Origin: JAPHTQ01 sp050288165
GTDB lineage: Bacteria > Pseudomonadota > Gammaproteobacteria > Thiohalomonadales > Thiohalomonadaceae
Assembly: GCA_050288165.1 (NCBI GenBank)
Contig: JBNKDG010000008.1
Location: forward strand, 124,001 to 188,000
Reading direction: 5' to 3'
Length of the DNA stretch: 64,000 nucleotides
Within the stretch, counting starts at the first letter, position 1. Every line of letters begins with the position of its first letter. A model generated the notes under the pieces. The model saw nothing but the letters and a program-made list of their open reading frames with translations. It did not search any database and was not told where the DNA came from. The translations under genes were made by a program, and so were the position numbers. This document shows, piece by piece, positions 51,935-61,397 of the stretch.

Positions 51935-53026
51935 ATGATGAATCCGCGATTCTACATACCCCGATGGGCGGCTTTACTCCTTCTCTTTGCAGGGAATTGC
52001 CCTGCCGCGTACGAAGAGGCAGCGCAGGCGCTACAGGCCAAAGATTATGCCGCCGCGCTACAGCAACTGGAGGCGGTGCCCGAGGCGCAGCGGCAAGACC
52101 CGCAATGGCAGTTGCTGCAGGCCGCCAGTGAAGCCGGTAGCGGTGACCTGAAGGGTGCGGAGGCGCGCTACCTGGCGCTGATCAGCCAGTCGCCGAAGCT
52201 GCCTGAGGCCTACAATAACCTGGCAGCCCTCTATGCTCGCCAGGGCAGGCTGGATGAGGCGATGGAGCTGCTGGAGCAGGCGATGAAGACCAACGAGAGC
52301 TACGCCACGGTCTACGCCAACCTGCGCAATATCTACTACGAAATGTCCCGTTCTGCCTATGCTCGGGCGCTGCAGATGGAGCAGCGCAAGGGTGGTCCTG
52401 CCCTGCAACCGATCCTGACCGTGGCCGCAGCGCCGCAGCCGGTGGTGGTGCCGGAGCAGGTCGTTAGCGAGGCGCCAGCACAGAAACAAATCGAAGAGAC
52501 ATCGCCGCAGCCGCCTGAGGTGGTGAATGTGGCGCTGGTGGCGGTCGAGGGGGTTGCCCCTCAGCCGTTACCCGTACCGGAAACTGTTGTTGAAGTAGCA
52601 GAGGAAGCTGATGTGAATATGACCGCCAAAGCCATCCCTGAGGCCGTGACGGATGTGGCCGTAGAAGCCGGGATGCCGAGCCAGGAAGCTGTTATCGCCA
52701 TGTTGAACCGTTGGGCTGCCGACTGGGCCGGACAGCAGGTGGAAGGTTATCTGGATGCCTATGCCGAGGCTTTCCAGCCGGGACAGGGGATGGCGCGCGA
52801 GCAGTGGGAGGCGCAAAGACGGCAGCGTCTGGCACGGCCAGAATCGATTGAGGTGCAACTGGGTGATTTCGACATACAATTCAGGGACGATGACCGCGCC
52901 AGCGTGACCCTGGTGCAGTACTATCGTTCTGAGCGCTATAGCGACACGGTGCGCAAACGTTTCCAGCTGATCCGCATGGGAGAGAGCTGGAAAATTCTCA
53001 CGGAAAAGACCATCGAGGTACTGTAA
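51935..53026 (+). CDS. Exported TPR protein with NTF2-like C-terminal domain
   Basis: 363 residues. Signal peptide (WAALLLLFAGNCPAAYEE), TPR repeats at about 25-145 (AYNNLAALYARQGRLDEAMELLEQAM), a Pro/Val/Glu-rich linker (150-245), then a C-terminal domain (about 250-363: LNRWAADWAGQQVEGYLDAYAEAF...SWKILTEKTIEVL). The same domain ends the next gene, so the two products probably act on one target in the cell wall. No good ribosome site; ATG 51938 equally likely. Confidence 0.75.
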   Translation: MMNPRFYIPRWAALLLLFAGNCPAAYEEAAQALQAKDYAAALQQLEAVPEAQRQDPQWQLLQAASEAGSGDLKGAEARYLALISQSPKLPEAYNNLAALYARQGRLDEAMELLEQAMKTNESYATVYANLRNIYYEMSRSAYARALQMEQRKGGPALQPILTVAAAPQPVVVPEQVVSEAPAQKQIEETSPQPPEVVNVALVAVEGVAPQPLPVPETVVEVAEEADVNMTAKAIPEAVTDVAVEAGMPSQEAVIAMLNRWAADWAGQQVEGYLDAYAEAFQPGQGMAREQWEAQRRQRLARPESIEVQLGDFDIQFRDDDRASVTLVQYYRSERYSDTVRKRFQLIRMGESWKILTEKTIEVL

Positions 53027-53044
53027 TTGCAACGGCGGCTGACT

Positions 53045-54352
53045 ATGGTGCGAATCCTCTCCGCAGTGCTATTGGCGCTGCCGCTGGGGATCTATGCGGT
53101 GCAGCAGGGCGGTGAAGAGGCGACGCTCTCCCAGCCTGGCGACGCACTGCAGGAGATTGGCAGCCGTCAGCAGCTCTTTGCCCAGGCGATGCAGCGGCTG
53201 GAGCAGCGCCTGCAAACCTACCCCGCCGATTACGAGGCGAGCCTGCTGATTGCCCTGCTGCGCTTCAAGTCCGGCGATCTCGATGGTGCCCTCGCCGGGA
53301 TGCGCGAGCTGACCCGCCGCGAACCCAAATTCCACCTTGCCCACCTCATTGAGGGCGACATGCTGCTGGCCCAGGCGCGGGTGATCAGCGACATCGGCAG
53401 TGCGCCGGTGCTGGGCGACACTGCCAGCAATCGTGACGAGATTTCCCACCTGCGCGATGAGGCGGAGGCCCGCCTTAGCGCCTACCTCGATACCCTGCCG
53501 CAGGGGCGTCTGCCCCGTGCTCTGCTGTGGCTGGATGAGCGCATTGAGACCGCGCTGGTGGTCGACAAGAGCGGACATCGCCTATATGTCTATCGCCGCG
53601 ATGCTAACGGCGAGCCGCAACTGCTGCACGACTACTACGTCAGCACCGGCAAGCTCGACGGCAACAAAAGCAGCAGCGGCGATCTGCGCACCCCCGAAGG
53701 CGTCTACTTCATCACCAGCCACATCCCCGATGAAAAGCTGCCGGACCTCTACGGCATCGGCGCCTACCCGATGAGCTATCCCAACGAGTGGGACCGCCAT
53801 CAGGGCAAGACCGGCTACGGCATCTGGCTGCACGGTACTGAAAACGCCTTCTACAGCCGTCCGCCGTTGGACAGTGAAGGCTGCGTGGTGCTGCCCAATC
53901 TGGATCTACAGAACGTCGAGCAGTATCTGCGCCCGGGGGTGACCCCCATCGTGGTGACTGATCGGGTGCAGTGGCTGGAGCAGGATGCGTGGGTTGCCCT
54001 GCGCAACGAAGTGGCACAGGCCATCGACCAGTGGCGTGACGACTGGCAGGCGGCGGGTGTGGAGCAATACCTGCAACACTACGCCGACGATTTCTGGAGC
54101 GGTGGTCAGAATCTGGCGGCCTGGAAGGATCACAAGCGTCGCGTCGCCGCGGGCAAGCAGTGGCAGAAGGTAGATCTTTCACAGCTCTCGTTCTTCGCCT
54201 ATCCGCAGATGGCCAGTCACGAGCGGGAGATGGTGGTGGCCAATTTTCGCCAGCGCTACGACTCCAACAACTACAACAGCGAGATGGACAAGACCCTCTA
54301 TCTGGTCAAGGAAGAGGGGAGTTGGAAAGTGCTCTATGAGGGCGGTCGTTAA
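53045..54352 (+). CDS. L,D-transpeptidase (YkuD) with NTF2-like tail
   Basis: 435 residues. Signal-like N-terminus; TPR-like helical part (30-130); YkuD domain (about 165-305) with IWLHGTENAF and SEGCVVLPN carrying the catalytic His and Cys; C-terminal domain shared with the preceding gene (WRDDWQAAGVEQYLQHYADDFW...). Likely makes 3-3 crosslinks or attaches proteins to peptidoglycan. ATG 53045 chosen; TTG 53027 directly after the upstream stop is in frame. Converges on lipB with ten bases between. Confidence 0.85.
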   Translation: MVRILSAVLLALPLGIYAVQQGGEEATLSQPGDALQEIGSRQQLFAQAMQRLEQRLQTYPADYEASLLIALLRFKSGDLDGALAGMRELTRREPKFHLAHLIEGDMLLAQARVISDIGSAPVLGDTASNRDEISHLRDEAEARLSAYLDTLPQGRLPRALLWLDERIETALVVDKSGHRLYVYRRDANGEPQLLHDYYVSTGKLDGNKSSSGDLRTPEGVYFITSHIPDEKLPDLYGIGAYPMSYPNEWDRHQGKTGYGIWLHGTENAFYSRPPLDSEGCVVLPNLDLQNVEQYLRPGVTPIVVTDRVQWLEQDAWVALRNEVAQAIDQWRDDWQAAGVEQYLQHYADDFWSGGQNLAAWKDHKRRVAAGKQWQKVDLSQLSFFAYPQMASHEREMVVANFRQRYDSNNYNSEMDKTLYLVKEEGSWKVLYEGGR

Positions 54353-54362
54353 GCGCGAGTCC

Positions 54363-54980
54363 CTATTTTGAAACAGCTTCTTGCAGGGCGTCGAGTAACA
54401 GCCCGCTCAGCTTTTCCCCAATCACATCAATCGAGTCTTTTACCCCGAGGTCGACCAGCCGGGTGACACCGAAGTCGGTGTGGCCGCAGGGATTGATGCG
54501 ACTGAAGGGTTGCAGATCCAGATCCACGTTGAGGCTCAGGCCGTGGTAACAGCCGTTGCGCTTTACCCTGAGGCCGAGGGCGGCGATCTTGTCGCCATCG
54601 ACGTAAACCCCCGGCGCATCGCTGCGCCGTTCGGCTCTGATGCCGTAACCCGCCAGCAGATCGATCACCGCCTGCTCCAGCAAGGTCACCAGTTGTTTCA
54701 CCCCCAGCTGCCGACGACGCAGGTCCAGTAACGGATAGAGCACCAGTTGTCCCGGGCCGTGGTAGGTCACCTGGCCGCCGCGATCGGTCTGTACCAGTGG
54801 GATGTCGCCCAGATCGAGAAGGTGTTCCGACCTGCCGTTCATCCCCTGGGTGAAGACAGGCGGATGCTGCAGCAGCCAGATTTCGTCATCGGTGGAACCG
54901 TTGCGTTCGGCGGTGAAGCGGCGCATGGCCTCAAATGCTTCTTGATAGTCGACGGTGCCGAGGTGTTGGAGATGGATCAT
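54363..54980 (-). CDS. lipB: Octanoyl-[ACP]:protein octanoyltransferase
   Basis: Moves octanoyl groups from ACP to lipoyl domains before LipA acts. 205 residues. TYHGPGQLVLYPLLDL, the Lys in GDKIAALGLRV, YHGLSLNVD and the catalytic Cys in INPCGHTDFG are all there. Last gene of the cell-shape cluster; in most relatives lipA follows it, but here lipA is at 29021. Confidence 0.95.
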   Translation of the reverse strand: MIHLQHLGTVDYQEAFEAMRRFTAERNGSTDDEIWLLQHPPVFTQGMNGRSEHLLDLGDIPLVQTDRGGQVTYHGPGQLVLYPLLDLRRRQLGVKQLVTLLEQAVIDLLAGYGIRAERRSDAPGVYVDGDKIAALGLRVKRNGCYHGLSLNVDLDLQPFSRINPCGHTDFGVTRLVDLGVKDSIDVIGEKLSGLLLDALQEAVSK

Positions 54981-54986
54981 AGGATA

Positions 54987-55070
54987 GGTTGCAGGTAACA
55001 GGTTGCAGGTAACAGGTTGCAGGTAAAGATTGGTGGTTTTCTGCCACCTGTAACCTGCTACCTGACACCT
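54987..55070. repeat. Inverted tandem heptad repeat (AGGTNNC), locus 2
   Basis: Left arm: three 14-base units of GGTTGCAGGTAACA type (54987-55028), that is paired heptads AGGTTGC and AGGTAAC. Right arm 55044-55070: CCACCTGTAACCTGCTACCT and so on, the complement of heptads AGGTGGC, AGGTTAC, AGGTAGC and AGGTGTC. The arms can pair. It lies four bases past the ybeD stop on the minus strand, the same relation as the element at 14570. Confidence 0.88.
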
Positions 55071-55074
55071 TCTT

Positions 55075-55341
55075 TTAAAGGGCCATTAACACCTGTTCGC
55101 AGGCAGTTAGTTCACGGTAGATGTTGTCGAGCTGATCACGGCTGGTGGCGGTGACGGTGATGGTGACCGAAAGGTACTTGCCACCCTGGCTGGCACGGCT
55201 GGCCACGGCAGCCTCGCCCAGGTCAGGGACGTGTTTGCGTACCAGTTCCACTACCAGTGTTTCGAATGCACCGTCGTCCAGCCCCATCGCCTTGATCGGG
55301 AAGCGACAGGGAAATTCCAGCAGGGTCTCTTGCTCGCTCAT
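55075..55341 (-). CDS. ybeD: DUF493 family protein YbeD
   Basis: 88 residues of the YbeD fold (ACT-like): LLEFPCRFPIKAMGLDDGAFETLVVELV and LSVTITVTATSRDQLDNIYREL. Sits between dacA and lipB in most gammaproteobacteria; suggested to regulate lipoate synthesis or bind amino acids, not proven. Starts three bases after the dacA stop. Confidence 0.92.
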   Translation of the reverse strand: MSEQETLLEFPCRFPIKAMGLDDGAFETLVVELVRKHVPDLGEAAVASRASQGGKYLSVTITVTATSRDQLDNIYRELTACEQVLMAL

Positions 55342-55344
55342 CGT

Positions 55345-56484
55345 TTACTGGAACAGCAGGATGGTGTTGTCCTTGATGCTCTGCCACAGTCCGCCTTCGG
55401 CGACCTGTTGCAGCGCCACCAGCGGACGCTCGACGATGGCCTCGTCACCGAGGGTGACGCTGACATTACCCAGTTGTTGCCCGACGCTGACCGGGGCGAT
55501 CAGGGTTCTGCTGATGCTGAGTGAGGCGTTGAGCGATTTGTACTGGCCGCGCGGTACGGTGACGTAGAGATCGCTGGCCAGACCCAGCGGCAGACTTTCG
55601 CTCTCGCCCTTGTAGATCCGCATCTCTTTCAGCGGCGCTTTGGCTTCGTAGAGGCGATGGGTTTCGTAGAAACGGAAGCCGTAGTTGAGCAGCTTCTGGC
55701 TCTCCTGGGCGCGGGCTTTTTCACTGCTGGTGCCCATCACCACCGAGATCAAACGCATCTCGTCACGCTTGGCCGAGGCAACCAGGCAGAATCCCGCCGA
55801 TTCGGTGTGACCGGTCTTCAGGCCGTCGACGCTCTCGTCGCGATCCAGCAGCAGGTTGCGGTTGCGCTGGGTGATGTTGTTGTAGGTGTACTGTTTGACC
55901 GAGTACCACTTGTAATGCTCCGGATAGTCGCGGATCAGCGCCGAGGCCAGGTGGGCCATATCGATCGGCGTGGTGTAGTGGTCTTCGTGGGGCAGGCCGG
56001 TGGCGTTGACGAAGTGAGTGCCCTTGAGGCCGAGGTTTTCCGCATGGGCATTCATCAGTGGCACGAAGTTCTCTTCGCTACCGGCGACGAACTCGGCCAG
56101 CGCCACGCTGGCGTCGTTGCCCGACTGGATGATCATCCCCTGCAGCAGCTCGCGCACACTGACCTCTTTGCCAACCTCGATGAACATCCGTGAGCCAGGC
56201 ATACGCCAGGCCTTTTCGCTAATCTTCACCATGTCGTCGAGCGTGATGCGACCGTTCTCGATCTCGTGGAATACCACGTAGGCGGTCATCAGTTTGGTCA
56301 GGCTGGCCGGTTCGAGACGCTGCTGCTCGTTACTGGAGGCGAGAACCTGTCCGCTGTGGTAATCCATCAGCACAAAACCGCTGGCGGCAAGGCGCGGCGG
56401 TGACGGGATCAGGGAGGGTGCAGCCGTCACCATGCTGGTGACGAGTAACAGGAACAGGGCTGTGAGTTGGCTGAATAGGCGCAT
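55345..56484 (-). CDS. dacA: D-alanyl-D-alanine carboxypeptidase (PBP5/6 type)
   Basis: 379 residues. Signal peptide to about 21, then a penicillin-binding fold: SLTK (catalytic Ser), SGND and KTGHT in order, a C-terminal beta domain, and an amphipathic end (GLWQSIKDNTILLFQ) that ties it to the inner membrane. Trims pentapeptides and helps keep rod shape. Part of the minus-strand wall cluster. Confidence 0.95.
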   Translation of the reverse strand: MRLFSQLTALFLLLVTSMVTAAPSLIPSPPRLAASGFVLMDYHSGQVLASSNEQQRLEPASLTKLMTAYVVFHEIENGRITLDDMVKISEKAWRMPGSRMFIEVGKEVSVRELLQGMIIQSGNDASVALAEFVAGSEENFVPLMNAHAENLGLKGTHFVNATGLPHEDHYTTPIDMAHLASALIRDYPEHYKWYSVKQYTYNNITQRNRNLLLDRDESVDGLKTGHTESAGFCLVASAKRDEMRLISVVMGTSSEKARAQESQKLLNYGFRFYETHRLYEAKAPLKEMRIYKGESESLPLGLASDLYVTVPRGQYKSLNASLSISRTLIAPVSVGQQLGNVSVTLGDEAIVERPLVALQQVAEGGLWQSIKDNTILLFQ

Positions 56485-56565
56485 GAGGCTGATGTTGTCG
56501 GTTGCTAAAAGGAGGAAAAACAGCGGTATTTTAACGGTTTAGGCGTGGGAAATGTAGTCCGCCGG

Positions 56566-57399
56566 TCAGTCGATGGTAATGGTCGGTACGCCGATGCCCA
56601 GGCTGCTGATCTGCGAGGCGAGGCGGTCCGCCTCTTCCACGGTTTTTATCGGGCCGATACGCACCCGATAGATGTTCTGCCGATCCACCTTGGTCTGCTG
56701 AATAGCCGCTGCGTTGACGTTGTTCAACAGCAGCTGTGCACGTAGTGACTCGGCGTTAGTACGTTCGATAAAGGAACCCATCTGCAGGTAGAGCAGCGGT
56801 TTGCTGACGGCCACATGGGTTACCGGTGCCCGATCCGAGGCGACGCGGGTGGCCGGTGACGGCGCTGGTTGTCCGCCCGGTTCGACGGTGCGGATCTCCA
56901 CCAGACCGGTGCCGTTGCCGGTGATCCCCAGTTTCTTCGCCGCGGTATAGGAGAGGTCGATGATGCGGTTCTCGTGGAACGGGCCGCGGTCGTTGACCCT
57001 TACCGTAACCTGTCTGCCGTTTTTCAGGTTGGTCACCTGTACATAACAGGGGATCGGCAGGGTTTTGTGCGCCGCGGTCATGGCGTACATATCGTAGATC
57101 TCGCCGTTGGAGGTCTTCTTGCCGTGGAACTTGTTGCCGTACCAGGAGGCGATGCCGCGCTCGACGAAGCCCTTGCTGCTGGCCATCACCTGGTAACGCT
57201 TGCCCAGCACGACATAGCTGCTGGGATTGCCGGCACGGGTGCGTTGTTCGTGTTTGGGTACCGCATCGGGGATATGCGAGACGTCGACCGGCTGGCTGGG
57301 GCCGCTGTCACGGCCGAAGCTGCAGGCAGCGAGGGTGCACGCCAGCGCGGTGGAGAGGATGAGATATCGCGCTAGTGTGGTCTTAGCTGTTGGCATCAC
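56566..57399 (-). CDS. rlpA: Septal lytic transglycosylase RlpA
   Basis: 277-residue lipoprotein: lipobox TLAAC near residue 26, double-psi barrel (about 80-170) with GIASWYGNKFHGKKTSNGE and the catalytic Asp in VRVNDRGPFHENRIIDLSY, then a SPOR domain (about 200-277) that binds denuded glycans at the septum. It overlaps the end of mltB by 17 bases. Confidence 0.94.
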   Translation of the reverse strand: MMPTAKTTLARYLILSTALACTLAACSFGRDSGPSQPVDVSHIPDAVPKHEQRTRAGNPSSYVVLGKRYQVMASSKGFVERGIASWYGNKFHGKKTSNGEIYDMYAMTAAHKTLPIPCYVQVTNLKNGRQVTVRVNDRGPFHENRIIDLSYTAAKKLGITGNGTGLVEIRTVEPGGQPAPSPATRVASDRAPVTHVAVSKPLLYLQMGSFIERTNAESLRAQLLLNNVNAAAIQQTKVDRQNIYRVRIGPIKTVEEADRLASQISSLGIGVPTITID

Positions 57400-58411
57400 T
57401 AATCGGCACTGCCCCCGTGGTGCGTTTTGCCGCGGCGCGGGTGGTGCGGATCGCCTCGCCCAGTTGATACACCGCCATGGCGTATAGAGGACTGTGATTA
57501 TACCTGGTGATGACGTAGAAATTGCGCCGCGTTACCCAGTATTGCTGCTGGCCCGGGCTGCTTTCCAGTGCGACCAACGCCACTTCGCTGTCGGCCTTGT
57601 AGTCAGTGTGTGCCTTGACCCCGAGGGACTGCAGCTTTTTGAACGGCAGTGAAGGTTCGTAGCCCTTGTCGAGGAGCGCCTGCGGTGGGGTGCCGTTGAG
57701 TTCGGCGCGGCTGGCGATCGGTTCGCCCTTTTTCCAGTGGTGGCGGGCGAAGTAGTTGGCCACGCTGCCGATCACGTCGCCGGTGTTGTCCCAGAGGTCG
57801 CGACGGCCATCCTTGTCGAAGTCGATGGCGTAGCTGAGGAAGCTGCTGGGCATGAACTGCGGCATCCCCATCGCCCCGGCATAGGAGCCGGTGAACTGCA
57901 GCGGATCGCTTTTCTCTTCGCGGGTCATTAGCAGGAAGTTTTCCAGCTCCTGGCGGAAAAAGGTGGACCGTGGCGGATAGTCGAAGGCCAGGGTGCCGAG
58001 GGCGTCGATGACCCGGTACTTGCCGCTATGACGACCGTAGCGGGTCTCTACGCCGATGATGGCGACGATGATCTGCGCAGGCACACCGTATTTCTTTTCC
58101 GCCTTTTTCAGTTGCGCCTCATGGCTGTTCCAGAATTTCACCCCTTCGCGAATCCGATCGGGGGTGACGAAGATCGGCCGGTACTGATACCAGGGCTTGC
58201 TCTCCGCCGGACGGCTGATCGCCTCGATAATACTGGGCTGGTGCTCGACACGGGCGAACAGTTTTTCCAGTTCCTTCGCGTCGAACTTGTGTTTTTTGGC
58301 CATCTCCTGGATGAACTTGCGACTCTCCGGGAAGCGACTGGTGAAGTCACCGGCCAGTGCGGAAGTGTGAACGACGAGTAGGAGCAGGGGCAGGAGGAAA
58401 AAACGTTTCAC
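57383..58411 (-). CDS. mltB: Membrane-bound lytic transglycosylase B
   Basis: About 342 residues. Signal peptide KRFFLLPLLLLVVHTSALA; catalytic Glu in IGVETRYGRHSGKYRVIDAL; MGMPQFMPSSFLSYAIDFDKDG; and the late AVYQLGEAI. No lipobox Cys, so it is periplasmic. Start GTG 58411 gives MKRFFLL; TTG 58420 inside the rodA end adds three residues. Confidence 0.93.
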   Translation of the reverse strand: MKRFFLLPLLLLVVHTSALAGDFTSRFPESRKFIQEMAKKHKFDAKELEKLFARVEHQPSIIEAISRPAESKPWYQYRPIFVTPDRIREGVKFWNSHEAQLKKAEKKYGVPAQIIVAIIGVETRYGRHSGKYRVIDALGTLAFDYPPRSTFFRQELENFLLMTREEKSDPLQFTGSYAGAMGMPQFMPSSFLSYAIDFDKDGRRDLWDNTGDVIGSVANYFARHHWKKGEPIASRAELNGTPPQALLDKGYEPSLPFKKLQSLGVKAHTDYKADSEVALVALESSPGQQQYWVTRRNFYVITRYNHSPLYAMAVYQLGEAIRTTRAAAKRTTGAVPISDANS

Positions 58412-58416
58412 AGCGA

Positions 58417-59529
58417 TCAATTCTTCAAAAGTTTTCTATGTGTGTGGATAGACATGAGGATACCGAAAGAGGCCATCAAGGTCACCATGGAACTGCCGCC
58501 GAAACTAACCAGCGGCAGGGGGACGCCAACCACCGGCAACAGGCCGCTGACCATGCCGATGTTGACGAAGACATAGACCATAAAGGTCATGGTCAGGCCG
58601 CCGGCGAGCAGGCGCGAGTAGGTATCCTGCGCCTGGCTGGCGATAAACAGGCAGCGCAGCACGATGAACAGGTAGATGGCGAGTAATAGTAGCGCGCCCA
58701 TCAGACCGAACTCCTCGCTGAAGACGGCGAAGATGAAGTCGGTGTGGCGTTCCGGCAGGAACTCCAGATGCGACTGAGTGCCGTTGAGCCAGCCCTTGCC
58801 GTAGATGCCGCCGGAGCCGATGGCGATCTTCGACTGAATGATGTGGTAACCGGCGCCGAGCGGATCGCTCTCCGGGTTGAGGAAGGTGAGTACGCGGCGG
58901 CGCTGGTAGTCGTGCATGCCGAACTGCCACAGCACCCAGGCCAGCGGGATGGCGAGCAGGGAAGAGATACTCATAAAGCGCCAGCTCAGTCCGGCAAAGA
59001 GCAGGACGAAGAAACCGGCACTGGCGATCAGCAGCGCGGTGCCAAGGTCAGGCTGCTTGGCGATCAGCAGCGCCGGTACCATGAAGATCGTCAGCGCTGT
59101 CAGTATCTTGGGGAAGCGGGGCGGCAGGCTCTTTTCGGCGAAGTACCAGGCCACCATCATCGGTACCGCCAGCTTCATCAACTCCGAGGGCTGGAAGCGG
59201 ATGCCGCCGAAACCGAGCCAGCGTTGCGCGCCCTTACCGACCTCGCCGAGGAGCAACACCGCCAGCAGCATGATCAGGCCGAGGCCGAAGATCCAGTGGG
59301 TCCAGCGTAGCAGCGTATCGGGCGAGACCTGGGCCAGCAGCAACATGGTGCCGAAGGAGATCACCAGGCGGGTCAGCTGGCGCCACATCTGGGTTTCGTT
59401 CTGGCCGGTGGCGCTGAACAGGATCACCAGGCCGACACCCGCCAGCAGCACCAGCGCCGCCAGCAGCGGCGGATCCAGGTGCAGGCGGCGGAAGATGTTG
59501 TGGCTTGCCGAGGCGTCACTGAGCAACAT
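58417..59529 (-). CDS. rodA: Peptidoglycan glycosyltransferase RodA
   Basis: 370 residues, ten helices, SEDS family. GGIYGKGWLNGTQSHLEFLPERHTD holds the catalytic Asp region and DFIFAVFSEEFG the conserved Glu; LPLVSFGGSSM is the end motif. Polymerises glycan strands with PBP2 in the elongasome. Overlaps mrdA by 14 bases. Confidence 0.95.
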   Translation of the reverse strand: MLLSDASASHNIFRRLHLDPPLLAALVLLAGVGLVILFSATGQNETQMWRQLTRLVISFGTMLLLAQVSPDTLLRWTHWIFGLGLIMLLAVLLLGEVGKGAQRWLGFGGIRFQPSELMKLAVPMMVAWYFAEKSLPPRFPKILTALTIFMVPALLIAKQPDLGTALLIASAGFFVLLFAGLSWRFMSISSLLAIPLAWVLWQFGMHDYQRRRVLTFLNPESDPLGAGYHIIQSKIAIGSGGIYGKGWLNGTQSHLEFLPERHTDFIFAVFSEEFGLMGALLLLAIYLFIVLRCLFIASQAQDTYSRLLAGGLTMTFMVYVFVNIGMVSGLLPVVGVPLPLVSFGGSSMVTLMASFGILMSIHTHRKLLKN

Positions 59530-61396
59530 GGCTGTTCTCTCCCGCTTTGCGGATGTCGTTCATATAGCGTCCGATGACCTGGCGCGCGATAGGTGCCGCC
59601 ACCGCGCCGCCGCTGCCGCCGTTTTCCACGATCAGCGCCACGGCGATCTTCGGCTTATCGGCGGGGGCGAAGGCGATGAACAGGGCGTGGTCACGCAGGT
59701 GCTTCTCGATGTCCTCGGCCACGTACTCCTCATCCTGCTTGATACCGAAGACCTGGGCGGTACCGGTCTTGCCGGCGATTTCGTAGTCGATGCCGTGGCT
59801 GATACGCCGCGCAGTACCGGTGGGACTGTGGACCACTTTGGTCATGGCCTGATCGATACGCCACCAGTTGCCCTCTTCGTTGATCGGCACCTCGTTGAAT
59901 AAAGTCGGCGGCATCTGATTGAGGGTCTGGCTGGTGGGATTTTCGATCGCCCGTACCACGGTCGGTTTCATCAACTTGCCGCGTGAGGCGAGGGTCGCGG
60001 TGGCGTTGGCCAGTTGCAGCGGGGTGGCGAGAAAGAAGCCCTGACCGATACCGGTGATCAGGGTTTCGCCGGGGAACCACGGCTCGCGCCTTGCCCGTCG
60101 TTTCCACTCTCGTGACGGCAGCAGACCTTCGGCATCACCGCCGATGTCGATGCTGGTTTTGGTGCCGAAGCCGAAGTTGGCCAGGTAGCTGGAGATGTTG
60201 TCGATGCCCAGGTTCAGCGCCAGGTCGTAGAAGTAGACGTCGCACGATTCGACGATGGCGCGGGTCAGGCCGATCACCCCGTGGCCCTCCTTCTTCCAGT
60301 CGCGGTAGTGGCGCTCGTCGTTCTTCAGCAGGTAGTAGCCGTTGCAGTTGACCGTGTCGAGGGTGGTGATGGTGCCCAGTTCCAGACCGGCCAGCCCGAC
60401 GAAGGGCTTGGTGGTGGAACCCGGCGGATATTGGCCGCGCAGGGCGCGGTTGAACAGCGGCTGGTCGCGGGAGGTGCTGAGTAACTGGTAGGCGGCGAGC
60501 GGGATACCGTTAACGAACAGGTTGGGGTCGTAGCTAGGGACGCTGACCAGACTGAGTACCGCGCCGGTGCCCGGTTCGATCGCCACCAGGGCGCCGCGCT
60601 CCTCACCGAAAGCCTTTTCTGCCGCCCGTTGCAGTTCGATGTCGAGGTTGAGGTAGAGATTTTGCCCCGGCATCGGCGGGGTGTACTCCAGTACCCGTAG
60701 CACCCGGCCCCGGGCATTAGTCTCCACCTGCTGGAAGCCGACATTGCCGTGCAGCAATGCCTCGTAACTCTTCTCTACGCCGAGCTTGCCGATGTAAGTG
60801 GTCGCGGCGTAGTTGGTGGGGTCGAGCTTGCGCAACTCCTGTTCATTGATCCGGCCGACGTAACCCACCGAATGGGCGGTGAGGTTGCCCAGTGGGTAGT
60901 GGCGGGTGAGGGTGGAGTTGATCTCGACACCGGGCAGGCGATGGTTGTTGACCGCGATCAGCGCCACCTCTTCGTCGCTGAGGCGGAAGCGCAACGGCAC
61001 GGCCTCGAAGCGGCGGCTGCGTTTCAGTTCTTCGCGAAAGCGTTCCAGGTCGTCGTCGCTGACCTCGATCAGTTCGGCGACATGCTTCAGCGTCTCCTCC
61101 ATATCCTCCACCCGCTCCTGCACGATCTCGAGGCTGAAGGTGGGCAGGTTCTGCGCCAGCAACACCCCGTTGCGATCGTAGATCAGGCCGCGGGTCGGGG
61201 CGATTGGTTGCAGCGAGACGCGGTTGTTGGTGGAGAGGGTGGTGAAATGCTCGTGGCGGATGACCTGGAGATAGAACATGCGTGCGACGAGCACGATGAC
61301 CAGGGCCACGGTAAACACGGCGCCAAGGATGGCGCGGTTGAGAAACAACTGGCGTTCCCGGTAGGGATCCTTGATCAGGGTATGTGCCGCTCTCAC
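59516..61396 (-). CDS. mrdA: Penicillin-binding protein 2
   Basis: 626 residues. One N-terminal membrane helix, pedestal domain with TRGLIYDRNGVLLA, then the transpeptidase domain with GSTTKP (catalytic Ser), ESCD and GKTGTAQV. Crosslinks new wall during elongation, working with RodA. GTG start just after the mreD stop. Confidence 0.95.
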   Translation of the reverse strand: MRAAHTLIKDPYRERQLFLNRAILGAVFTVALVIVLVARMFYLQVIRHEHFTTLSTNNRVSLQPIAPTRGLIYDRNGVLLAQNLPTFSLEIVQERVEDMEETLKHVAELIEVSDDDLERFREELKRSRRFEAVPLRFRLSDEEVALIAVNNHRLPGVEINSTLTRHYPLGNLTAHSVGYVGRINEQELRKLDPTNYAATTYIGKLGVEKSYEALLHGNVGFQQVETNARGRVLRVLEYTPPMPGQNLYLNLDIELQRAAEKAFGEERGALVAIEPGTGAVLSLVSVPSYDPNLFVNGIPLAAYQLLSTSRDQPLFNRALRGQYPPGSTTKPFVGLAGLELGTITTLDTVNCNGYYLLKNDERHYRDWKKEGHGVIGLTRAIVESCDVYFYDLALNLGIDNISSYLANFGFGTKTSIDIGGDAEGLLPSREWKRRARREPWFPGETLITGIGQGFFLATPLQLANATATLASRGKLMKPTVVRAIENPTSQTLNQMPPTLFNEVPINEEGNWWRIDQAMTKVVHSPTGTARRISHGIDYEIAGKTGTAQVFGIKQDEEYVAEDIEKHLRDHALFIAFAPADKPKIAVALIVENGGSGGAVAAPIARQVIGRYMNDIRKAGENSHVAQ

Positions 61397-61397
61397 C

